Shown: positions 7,603-15,138 of the stretch, piece after piece
Layout of the letters: the number at the start of each line of letters is the position of its first letter
Position numbering within the stretch: the first letter of the stretch is position 1
Assembly: GCF_900323885.1 (NCBI RefSeq)
Contig: NZ_OOHJ01000018.1
Span: 248,001 to 312,000 of the forward strand
Origin: [Actinomadura] parvosata subsp. kistnae
GTDB lineage: Bacteria; Actinomycetota; Actinomycetes; Streptosporangiales; Streptosporangiaceae
Direction of reading: 5' to 3'
Length of the DNA: 64,000 nucleotides
The notes under the pieces: model-generated
Databases searched by the model: none
Seen by the model: the letters and a program-made list of their open reading frames with translations, nothing else
What the model was told of the DNA's origin: nothing
Program-made: the position numbers and the translations under genes

Positions 7603-10226
7603 TCCCGCTCCGCTCCGGACCCGCCCTGGCGCAGGAACAGGCTCGCGCCCCGCTCCGCCCACAGCTCCTCGTCCATGTGGTGGTCACGCCACACCTCGGG
7701 TGGCTCGGTCAGCCAGTCGTGGCCGAAGATCGCGTACGGGTGGTCCGCGCCCGCGTCCGTCAGCTCGTCCTGGCCCAGGTACTCCATCAGCGGCCGCCAC
7801 AGCTGCGCGTTGGCGACCAGCAGGTACGACGCCGCCAGCCCCGGCTCGTGCAGCCAGCGGCGCAGCAGCCACGCCTGGAACACGTCCGTGATGGGCGACG
7901 GCTTCGCCTCGAACGCCGGGCAGATCAGGTGCCGCGCGATCCCGACGTGCGTCCCCGGCGGCAGCGCCGTGCGGCGGCTCACGTCGTGCCAGATCTCCCC
8001 GACGACCGGGTCCGCGTCCAGCTCCGCCCGCTCCGGCCGGCTCAGCGTCAGCCAGCTCAGGTACGCACGGAGCCGGCCGCTCCGCCGCGACCGCAGCAGC
8101 GTGAACGCCTCCGGCCGGCGGCGCAGCCAGAACCGGACGGAGGCGGCCGTCAGCTCGCCGTGGGCCTCGCGGGCCATCGCGACGACCTCGTCATGGCCGT
8201 CCGGCGTCACCCCGCACGCCCGCACGTCCTCCTCGCCGACCTGCGACACGTACCGGCCGATGACCCCGCCGCGCCGGCGCAGGTGGCTGATCGTGCGCAT
8301 GACCGCCACGCACGCGCGCGGGTCGCGGGCGCCGCGCAGCAGCTCGCCCATGACGTAGTGGCGGACGCGGCGGTGCATCCGCTCGTAGCCGGCCGGGTCG
8401 CGCCAGCGCAGATGGTGCTCCAGGGCCTCGCGCAGCACGCCGCCGACGTCCAGGCCGAGGGCGGCGGTCTCCACGTACGGCCGGGTCCGCAGCCAGTCGA
8501 ACAGCTCCGCCGCCCGGCCGTCCGGCAGCACCGCGGCCAGCAGGTCCTCCGTGGTGTGGCGGGCGTGCGCGCACACGTGCAGCGCCCACCGGTGCAGGTC
8601 CGACGGCACGTCCCCGGCCAGCCGGTCCAGGACGTTGTCCACGACGTAACGGACCGCCTCCCGGTACGGCGGCTGGCCCGTGGCCGACCTGCTCCTGCCC
8701 ACCTCGGCGGCCAGCGACAGCGCGAACGGGTGGCCGGCGGCGAAGCCCGCGATCGAGGCGCGCAGGCCCGGCTCGACGCCCCGGGCTTCCAGCAGCGCGG
8801 CGGACTCCGCGGCGGTGAGGGGTTCGAGGTGCCGGATCGTGATCGTGCCGGACCAGGCCGGGTCGGTGAGCCAGGCGGCGCTCGGCCCGCTCCTGCCCGC
8901 CACCACCACGGCCGCGTCGGCGGGCAGCCGCCTGAGGAGGTCGTCGCGCAGCCACGGCTCCAGCTCGGCCAGCTCCTCGAAGGCGTCGATGAGCAGGACG
9001 GAGCCCGCCGCCCCCGCCAGCTCCTCCGCGAACCGTTCAAGACGATCGCGGGCATCGGCGCCCGGGCGGTCCGCGACGGGCCGATCCGCGACGGGCCGGT
9101 CCACGGCGGGCCGATCCGCGGCGGGCCGGTCCACGGCGGGCCGATCCGCGGCGGGCGTCAGGTGGTTCCCGGCGGCGGGCGTGAGGTGGCGGACCGGGCG
9201 GCCCTGGGCGGCGGCGTCCTCGGCGAGGCCGCGCAGCAGCGCCGACTTGCCGATGCCGGCGGGCCCGCGCACGAACAGCACTCCGAGGCGGCCCTGCTGG
9301 AGGAGGTCCTGGAAGGCGGCACGCTCGGCGGCCCGGCCGACGAACGGCACGGCGGCCGGCCGGGCCTCCTGGGCGGGCCGGCGGGCGGGCGACGCGGGCG
9401 CGGGCTCGTCGCGGGGGTCGGCCTCGGCCCGCAGGATCCGGTCGTGGACGGCCCGCAGCCGCGGCCCCGGGCTGACCCCCAGCTCCTTGCCGAGCAGGTC
9501 GTACACCATCCGGTAGACCTCGAGCGCCTCCGCCCGCCTGCCGCTCCGGTACAGGGCGAGCAGGTAGATCTCGTACAGCGGCTCCTCAAGCCGGTTCAGC
9601 TCGATCAGCAGCGGCACCTCGGCCGCCACCTCGGCGTGCTCGCCGCGCTCCAGCCGCAGCCGCAGCAGCTCCTGGACGGCCACCAGCCGCAGCCGCTCCA
9701 GCCGGAACCGCTCCCGCTCGGCCGCCTCGCCCGGCACGCCGGCCAGCGCCGTGCCCGTCCAGAGGCCGAGCGCCTGCTCCAGCAGCTTCACCGCGCCCGG
9801 GACGTGCCCGCGCTCGCGCTCCTCCCTGGCCGACTCCAGCAGGCCGGCGAACTCGAGGGCGTCCACCGCGAACAGCGCCGGGTCGAGCATGTAGCCGCCC
9901 GACCTGGAGGTGATCGCCGCGTCCAGCCCCTGCGCCGACAGCAGCCGCCTGATGCGCGAGATATACGTTCTGACGACGGCCTCGCCGGTGGCCGGCGCGT
10001 GCTCGCCCCACAGGCCGTCGATGACCTCGCTGATCCGGACGTAACTGCCGCTGTTGGCGAGCAGCAGCATGAGAACGGCCTGCTGCTGCGGCGTGCCGAG
10101 GTCCAGCCGCGTGGCGCCGCAGGAGAGCCCGGGCGGCCCGAGGATCGTGAACCTGCAGAGGGACGGGAGCATGCCCCCGACGGTAGGAGCGCCGGAATCG
10201 GCGCCGCGAGCGTCAGATGACGCCAT
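7599..10226 (-). CDS. AfsR/SARP-like transcriptional regulator with ATPase domain
   Basis: Up to 875 residues. In order: OmpR-type winged helix about 20-110 (LDLGTPQQQAVLMLLL, VRTYISRIRRLL), bacterial transcriptional activator (BTAD) domain about 115-265, then a STAND/AAA-like ATPase from about 290 with Walker A GPAGIGKS and a Walker B-like SVLLIDAFEEL. The C-terminal third is not a recognisable TPR array. Between Walker A and B lies a tandem (A/V)DRP(A/V) tract. The start is uncertain: ATG at 10226, or ATG at 10172, which begins MLPSLCRFTILG, the usual SARP opening; 10172 is plausible because a SARP-type direct repeat abuts 10226. Coupled by ATGA to the oxidoreductase gene, so the two are probably one operon. 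Confidence 0.85.
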   Translation of the reverse strand: MASSDARGADSGAPTVGGMLPSLCRFTILGPPGLSCGATRLDLGTPQQQAVLMLLLANSGSYVRISEVIDGLWGEHAPATGEAVVRTYISRIRRLLSAQGLDAAITSRSGGYMLDPALFAVDALEFAGLLESAREERERGHVPGAVKLLEQALGLWTGTALAGVPGEAAERERFRLERLRLVAVQELLRLRLERGEHAEVAAEVPLLIELNRLEEPLYEIYLLALYRSGRRAEALEVYRMVYDLLGKELGVSPGPRLRAVHDRILRAEADPRDEPAPASPARRPAQEARPAAVPFVGRAAERAAFQDLLQQGRLGVLFVRGPAGIGKSALLRGLAEDAAAQGRPVRHLTPAAGNHLTPAADRPAVDRPAADRPAVDRPVADRPVADRPGADARDRLERFAEELAGAAGSVLLIDAFEELAELEPWLRDDLLRRLPADAAVVVAGRSGPSAAWLTDPAWSGTITIRHLEPLTAAESAALLEARGVEPGLRASIAGFAAGHPFALSLAAEVGRSRSATGQPPYREAVRYVVDNVLDRLAGDVPSDLHRWALHVCAHARHTTEDLLAAVLPDGRAAELFDWLRTRPYVETAALGLDVGGVLREALEHHLRWRDPAGYERMHRRVRHYVMGELLRGARDPRACVAVMRTISHLRRRGGVIGRYVSQVGEEDVRACGVTPDGHDEVVAMAREAHGELTAASVRFWLRRRPEAFTLLRSRRSGRLRAYLSWLTLSRPERAELDADPVVGEIWHDVSRRTALPPGTHVGIARHLICPAFEAKPSPITDVFQAWLLRRWLHEPGLAASYLLVANAQLWRPLMEYLGQDELTDAGADHPYAIFGHDWLTEPPEVWRDHHMDEELWAERGASLFLRQGGSGAERE
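9061..9150 (-). repeat. In-frame minisatellite within the AfsR-like gene
   Basis: About six copies of a 15-bp unit alternating between two forms (GCGGGCCGGTCCACG and GCGGGCCGATCCGCG on the plus strand). It encodes DRPA/DRPV repeats between the Walker A and Walker B motifs. The period is a multiple of three, so copy-number change keeps the frame. Confidence 0.8.
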
Positions 10227-10228
10227 AT

Positions 10229-10247
10229 GTGTACGTCACGTGTACGT
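10229..10247. promoter_or_regulatory. SARP-type direct repeat, 11-bp spacing
   Basis: GTGTACGT at 10229-10236 recurs at 10240-10247, exactly 11 bp apart. SARP activators bind short direct repeats with one-helical-turn spacing next to the -35 region. It lies between the AfsR-like gene and the rightward SARP gene, close to the former. Which protein binds is unknown. Confidence 0.45.
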
Positions 10248-10401
10248 GCCGCCGGAACCGGACCCGTGCCCAAGAACTTACGGACCGCGAACAAGCCCGG
10301 CAATGCGTCAAAATCCCGACGCGGCGTCAGTAGGGTCGGTCGGAGATGCCTTTCACGGCATCGGTGATGAATCATGCGAAGCAAGAGGTGGGGGAACCTC
10401 G

Positions 10402-11178
10402 ATGGGCGGGGTGAGCTTCGGGCTGCTGGGCCCGATCAGCGTCTGGAGCGGCGGGGAGGAGCGCGACGCGGGGCCGCCGCAGCAGCGCGGGGTGCTCGCC
10501 CTGCTGCTGCTCGGCGAGGGGCGCCAGGTCTCGCTCGACGATATCGTGGGCGCGCTGTGGGGCGACGGGGCGCCGCGCAGCGCCGTCGTCAGCACCCGCA
10601 CGTACGTCTCGCGCCTGCGCCGGGTGCTGGCCGACGGCGGGGGCGCCGGGCTGGGCACCGAGGCGGAGATCCGGTCGGCGGGCGGCGGCTACCAGCTCGT
10701 CGTGGACCCCGGCGCGGTGGACGTGACCGTGTTCCGGCAGACCACCGCCGCCGCCCGGCAGGCCCGCGAGCGCGGCCACCTCGCCGAGGCCGCCCGGCTG
10801 CTGCGCGGCGCCCTGGCGCTGTGGCGCGGGCCGGCGTTCGACGGGCTCGGCGGGGCGTTCTTCGAGGGGCGCCGCACGTGGCTGGAGCAGCTGCGTGCCT
10901 CCGCCGTGGAGGAGCGGTGGGCGCTCGACATCGAACGGGGCGACTGCGGCCCGGCCATCGCCGAGCTGACGCGGGCGACGGCGGCCGAGCCGTACCGGGA
11001 GCGGCTGTGGGAGCTGCTGATGTGGGCGCTCGACCGCGACGGCCGCCGCGAGGAGGCCCTGGCCGCCTTCCGGCGGATCGCCCGGCTCCTGGACGACGAC
11101 CTCGGGCTCGGCCCGGGGCCCGGCCTGCGCCGCATGTACGCCAGGATCAGCGCGACCGCCGGCGCCTCCCTCGTCTGA
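10402..11178 (+). CDS. SARP-family transcriptional activator (BTAD only)
   Basis: 258 residues from the ATG at 10402, chosen because a GAGGTGGGGG ribosome-binding site lies about 7 bases upstream and the protein then opens with the usual FGLLGPISVWSGG. A longer in-frame extension upstream lacks support. Winged-helix DNA-binding domain about 1-95 (PPQQRGVLALLLL, VSLDDIVGALWGD, STRTYVSRLRRVL) and BTAD domain about 100-250 (FRQTTAAARQARERGHLAEA, EPYRERLWELLMWAL, ALAAFRRIARLLDDDLGLGPGPGLRRM). It has the size of pathway-specific SARPs such as ActII-ORF4. There is no biosynthetic cluster beside it in the window, so its targets are unknown. Confidence 0.9.
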   Translation: MGGVSFGLLGPISVWSGGEERDAGPPQQRGVLALLLLGEGRQVSLDDIVGALWGDGAPRSAVVSTRTYVSRLRRVLADGGGAGLGTEAEIRSAGGGYQLVVDPGAVDVTVFRQTTAAARQARERGHLAEAARLLRGALALWRGPAFDGLGGAFFEGRRTWLEQLRASAVEERWALDIERGDCGPAIAELTRATAAEPYRERLWELLMWALDRDGRREEALAAFRRIARLLDDDLGLGPGPGLRRMYARISATAGASLV

Positions 11179-11185
11179 CCTTCCG

Positions 11186-11310
11186 GCCGGCGCCTCACGC
11201 GTCGGACCGGTACACGTCCTGGCCAGCGCCTCACGCGTCGGACCGGTACACGTCCTGGCCAGCGCCTCACGCGTTCGACCGGTACACGTCCTGGCCGGCG
11301 CCTCACTCGT
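11186..11310. repeat. 36-bp tandem repeat spanning the stop of the LuxR gene
   Basis: Three full copies (11186-11221, 11222-11257, 11258-11293) and a partial fourth that is the 3' end of the leftward LuxR gene. Each copy carries TGA in the frame of that gene, so after its stop (11303) the same frame gives 11 codons and another TGA, repeatedly (GAGQDVYRSDA then stop). There are no spacers, so this is not a CRISPR. Confidence 0.9.
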
Positions 11311-14248
11311 CCGGCTGCTGGTAGGTCTGGAGCACCCGCGCGAGGTCGGCGCGGGAGCTCACCCCCAGCTTGGGGAAGATCCGGTGCAGGTGGGTGCCGA
11401 CGGTGCGGTGCGACAGGTACAGCCGCTGCCCGATCTCCCGGTTCGTCAGCCCCTCGGCGGCCAGTTGCGCGATGCTCAGCTCGTGCGGGGTGAGCCGGTC
11501 CCACGCGTCCGGGTCCCGGCTCGGGCTCGACTCGCCCGCGCCGCGCAGCTCCAGCCGGGCCCGCTCGCCCCAGGCGGCCAGGCCGAGCGCGTCGAACGCG
11601 TCCCTGGCCGTCCGCAGGTGCATGCGGGACTCGACGGCCCGGCGCCGGCGGCGCAGCCACTCGCCGAACGCCAGGTGCAGCCGCGCCCGCTCGGCCGGCC
11701 ACGCCGTCAGGTCCGCCCGCAGCGCGGCGGCGAACAGCTCCTCCGCCTCCTCCTCCGGGGCGAGCACCGCCCGCGCGTACCGCAGCCCGATGTGCAGCGC
11801 GGGCGACGGCGCCGACGCGGCCAGGGGCTCCAGCCCGAGCAGGACGTCCCGCGCGGCGGCGGCCCGCCCCGCCCGCAGCGCGGCCTCGGTCAGCTCGGCG
11901 AGGAAGCAGGCGCGCAGGGCGAGCTGGCAGGCGGGGTCGGTGGGGTCGAGGATGCGGCTCAGGTCGGCGTACGCGTCGTCGAAGCGTCCCTCGCTCATGG
12001 CCGCCAGCCCGCGCGCGAGCTGCACCGTGGCCAGGACCGGGCGGGCGCCGGCGGGCAGCGCCACCCGCTCCGCCTCGTCCGCCAGCGCCCTGGCCCGCTC
12101 GCTGTCGCCGCGCAACGCCGCGATCTCCGCCTGCACCGCCGTGGCCAGCCCGTACATGAACGGCTGGCCCGTCTCCCGGGCCAGCCGCGCCGCCTCCTCC
12201 GCCGCCGGCACCGCCGTCGCCAGGTCGCCCAGCCTGGCCGAGGTCCACGCCTGCACGGCCAGCGCCCTCGGCAGCAGCCCGAGCCTGCCCTGCGCGCGCA
12301 GACCGGGCGCCGCCGCGGCGGACAGGCGGGCCGCCAGGTCGAACGCCCCGACCTGCATGGACGCGCTGCCCAGGTAGCGATCGACCTCCGGGTCCGCGCC
12401 CGCCGCCCCCGCCAGCTCCCGCAGCCCGCCCAGCACGCTCTCGCCCCGCTCGAACGGCGCCGCGTACGCGACGATCGCCACCAGGCGCGGGTCCCCGGCC
12501 GGCAGCGGCAGGCCGTCGGCCACGCTCAGCACCAGGCGGCGGGCGTCCTGGCCCGGCTCCGACCAGAAGCAGCGCATCGCGGCGCCCCACAGGATCCTGA
12601 CGGCCGGCCCCACGTGGCCCTCCGCGGCGATGGACGCGGCCAGCCCGGCCAGCTCCCGCACCCGGGACACGTCTTCGCGCACCCCGTCCTCGAAACCGCT
12701 CAGCAGCCAGGCGGCGGTGGCGCGGCGGCGCGGCGACAGACCCACCTCGCGAGCCTCCGCGACCAGGCGCTCGGCGGCCTCGCGGCTGCCGGACTCCACC
12801 GCCAGCTCCGCCGCCCGCAACAACCGGAGCGCCTTCCCCTCGCGCTCCTCGCTCAGCCTGGCCGCCTCCTCCAGCGCCGCCACCGCCGCCGCGGCCGCAC
12901 CCCTGCGCCGCGCCTCGGCCGCGGCCCGGTCCAGCTCCGCCGCCACTCCCTCGTCGGCCCCCGCCGTCGCCGCCGCCCGATGCCACGCCCGCCGGACGGG
13001 CTGCTCACCCAGCGTCTCGGCCAGCGCGAGGTGCGCCCGCCGGCGCTCGGGGAGCGGGGCCGCCGCAGGGATGGCCGAGCGCATCAGGGGGTGACGGAAC
13101 CTGATCGTCCCGCCGCCCAGCTCGACCAGCCTCGCCTCGACGGCCGGCACGAGGATCTCCACCTCGGCGCCCGCGAGTGGCTGCGCGGGCGCGCCCGTGT
13201 CCGTCAGCGGTTCCTGGCTCAGGAGCCGGGCCGTGGCCGCCAGCGTCTCCGCGACCGACTCGCTCTCGTTGAGCGCCGCGACCAGCAGGGCCGCGCGGGC
13301 CGGCGGGGGCAGGGTGGCGTAACGCGCGGTGAACGCGCGCTCCAGGCGCTCGCCCAGGGGGACGAGCGAGCCGATCGCGCCCAGACCACCCGCGCCCGTC
13401 GTGCCCATCGAGCCCATCGCGCCCATCGGGCCTGAGCCGCCCGAGCCGGTCGTGCCCAAGCCGGTGACCGTCGCGGGGAGTTCGGTGAGGGCGAGCGGAT
13501 TGCCCGCCGCCTCCTCCAGGAGGCGCGCCCGTACCGGCGGGGCGAGGCCGGGGGCGGTCGCGTCCAGCAGCTCGGCGGCGGCCTCGCCGGTGAGCCGGCC
13601 GACCGGCATCGCCGCCAGGCCCGCCTCCAGCAGCGGTGAGGGCTCGTCCTCGCGCAGGGTCACGATCATGGCGATGGGCTCGGACTCGATCCGGCGGGCC
13701 ACGAACGCCAGCACGTCGGCGCTGGCCCGGTCCAGCCAGTGCGCGTCCTCGACGACGACGAGCAGCGGCCGGGCAGCGGCCACCTCCGCCAGCAACGTCA
13801 GCGCGGCCAGCCCGACCAGGAACACACCGGTTTGCGCCACGCCCTCGGGTGGGGTGGCGGCCGGCTCCGGGTCCTCGCCCAGACCGAGGGCGTCGCGCAG
13901 GGCGGTGCGCTGGCGGGCGGGCAGCGTGGCCACGGCCGCCCGGACCGGGTACAGGAGCTGGTGCAGCCCCGCGTAGGCGAGGTCGCGCTCGGCCTGCACG
14001 CCGGTCGTGGTGAGCACGCGCAGCCCGGCCGCCGACGCCGCCGAGGCCGCCTCCGCCACGAGCGCCGACTTCCCGATCCCGGCCTCACCCCGGATGAGGA
14101 CGCCACCACCGTTCCGCAGCCCGCCACGATGCGGGAGGCCGCCACTGTCGCCGAGCCCGCCACGGTTCTGGAGGTCGCTACGGCCTCGGAGGTCGGCGAT
14201 GAGGTCGGTCAGGGCCTCCAGTTCGGCCTTCCGCCCGTGAAGCGGCAT
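11303..14248 (-). CDS. LAL-type LuxR transcriptional regulator (large ATPase-HTH)
   Basis: 981 residues. N-terminal ATPase with Walker A IRGEAGIGKSALV near residue 55 and Walker B-like LLVVVEDAHWLD near 170; a long helical, TPR-like middle (about 380-880); and a C-terminal LuxR HTH (LTPHELSIAQLAAEGLTNREIGQRLYLS, then HRTVGTHLHRIFPKLGV). LAL proteins activate catabolic or antibiotic genes in response to unknown ligands and ATP. Two glycine-rich low-complexity inserts are unusual: a GGL-type repeat at about 24-48 before Walker A, and a GSMGTTGAGG-type stretch at about 265-300. Divergent from the LLM enzyme and second LAL gene. The 3' end is duplicated in tandem. Confidence 0.9.
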   Translation of the reverse strand: MPLHGRKAELEALTDLIADLRGRSDLQNRGGLGDSGGLPHRGGLRNGGGVLIRGEAGIGKSALVAEAASAASAAGLRVLTTTGVQAERDLAYAGLHQLLYPVRAAVATLPARQRTALRDALGLGEDPEPAATPPEGVAQTGVFLVGLAALTLLAEVAAARPLLVVVEDAHWLDRASADVLAFVARRIESEPIAMIVTLREDEPSPLLEAGLAAMPVGRLTGEAAAELLDATAPGLAPPVRARLLEEAAGNPLALTELPATVTGLGTTGSGGSGPMGAMGSMGTTGAGGLGAIGSLVPLGERLERAFTARYATLPPPARAALLVAALNESESVAETLAATARLLSQEPLTDTGAPAQPLAGAEVEILVPAVEARLVELGGGTIRFRHPLMRSAIPAAAPLPERRRAHLALAETLGEQPVRRAWHRAAATAGADEGVAAELDRAAAEARRRGAAAAAVAALEEAARLSEEREGKALRLLRAAELAVESGSREAAERLVAEAREVGLSPRRRATAAWLLSGFEDGVREDVSRVRELAGLAASIAAEGHVGPAVRILWGAAMRCFWSEPGQDARRLVLSVADGLPLPAGDPRLVAIVAYAAPFERGESVLGGLRELAGAAGADPEVDRYLGSASMQVGAFDLAARLSAAAAPGLRAQGRLGLLPRALAVQAWTSARLGDLATAVPAAEEAARLARETGQPFMYGLATAVQAEIAALRGDSERARALADEAERVALPAGARPVLATVQLARGLAAMSEGRFDDAYADLSRILDPTDPACQLALRACFLAELTEAALRAGRAAAARDVLLGLEPLAASAPSPALHIGLRYARAVLAPEEEAEELFAAALRADLTAWPAERARLHLAFGEWLRRRRRAVESRMHLRTARDAFDALGLAAWGERARLELRGAGESSPSRDPDAWDRLTPHELSIAQLAAEGLTNREIGQRLYLSHRTVGTHLHRIFPKLGVSSRADLARVLQTYQQPDE

Positions 14249-14398
14249 GGTGGTGCGACTCCTAACTTCGGCGCGTGAGTCCTGGGGGACCTTACCCCGT
14301 GCCGGAGGTCGAGCTGCAACAGAACGTATACACCGCCCCGCCCCGATGGCGACCGTTCGTCAACGGAGTCTTCGCCTGCCGCTCCTACGCTCCCTGCC

Positions 14399-14509
14399 AT
14401 GCCCACCACCATCGAATTCGCGACGGCCACCGAAGTCCGCCGCATGCGCGCGTTCGGACGAACACATCCTGAAGCTGCCGGCGACGGCGGAAAGGCGGGG
14501 CGCGGATGA
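14399..14509 (+). CDS. Possible small upstream ORF (36 residues)
   Basis: ATG at 14399 opens a frame (MPTTIEFATATEVRRMRAFG and onward) whose TGA overlaps the ATG of the LLM gene (ATGA). No ribosome-binding site is evident. It could be a leader, a remnant, or chance; I recognise no family. Confidence 0.2.
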   Translation: MPTTIEFATATEVRRMRAFGRTHPEAAGDGGKAGRG

Positions 14510-15138
14510 CGCTCGGACTCGCCGTGCCCTTCACGGACCCCGCCGCGCTGCTCGCGTGGGCGCGGCGCGCGGACGCGGGCCCGTTCGGCCGGATCGGCGT
14601 GCCGGACCGGATCGTGTACGACAATCCCGAGCCGATGGTCATGCTGGCCGCGATGGCGGCGGCGACCGAGCGGATCCGGGTGCAGTCGGAGGTGGTGCTC
14701 GCGCCGTTGCGGGACCCGGTGCTGCTGGCCAAGCAGAGCGCGACGCTCGACCGGTTGTCCGGCGGGCGGTTCTCGCTGGGTCTCGCGGTCGGCGCGCGGG
14801 AGGACGACTTCCTGGCCGTGGGCGCCGACCACGCCTCGCGGGGACGGCGGATGGACGAGCAGCTGGCGATCATGCGCCGGGTGTGGGCGGGCGAGCCGGT
14901 CGTGGCCGGGACCGGCCCGGTCGGCCCTGCCCCGTCGCGCGTGGGCGGCCCCGAGCTGCTGTTCGGCGGGTTCGCGCCGGAGCTGGCCGCGCAGTCGGTG
15001 GCGTCGATGGCGACGACGGCCGGCGCGATCAGGGACGTCGTGGCCGCGTACCGGGACGCGGGCGCGCACGAGGTGATGCTGAGCTGCTGGTCCGACGACC
15101 TCGACCAGATCGGCCGCCTGGCGGACCTGCTGTCATGA
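14506..15138 (+). CDS. LLM-class flavin-dependent oxidoreductase, shortened
   Basis: 210 residues; the family (bacterial luciferase-like, FMN- or F420-dependent) usually has 280-350. The N-terminal two thirds are normal: LGLAVPF, AMAAATERIRVQSEVVLAPLRDPVLLAKQSATLDRLSGGRFSLGLAVG, then GRRMDEQLAIMRRVW. After GGPELLFGGFAPE the protein jumps almost at once to a final helix (IRDVVAAYRDAGAHEVML), so about 60-70 residues of the barrel are missing with the frame kept. It may be inactive or a compact variant. An ATGA overlap couples it to the next gene, a LAL regulator. Confidence 0.75.
   Translation: MTLGLAVPFTDPAALLAWARRADAGPFGRIGVPDRIVYDNPEPMVMLAAMAAATERIRVQSEVVLAPLRDPVLLAKQSATLDRLSGGRFSLGLAVGAREDDFLAVGADHASRGRRMDEQLAIMRRVWAGEPVVAGTGPVGPAPSRVGGPELLFGGFAPELAAQSVASMATTAGAIRDVVAAYRDAGAHEVMLSCWSDDLDQIGRLADLLS

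Noticed and set aside
11186..11310. CRISPR-like direct repeats
   Set aside because: The 36-bp units abut without spacers, there are no cas genes, and the unit carries the stop codon of the neighbouring gene.
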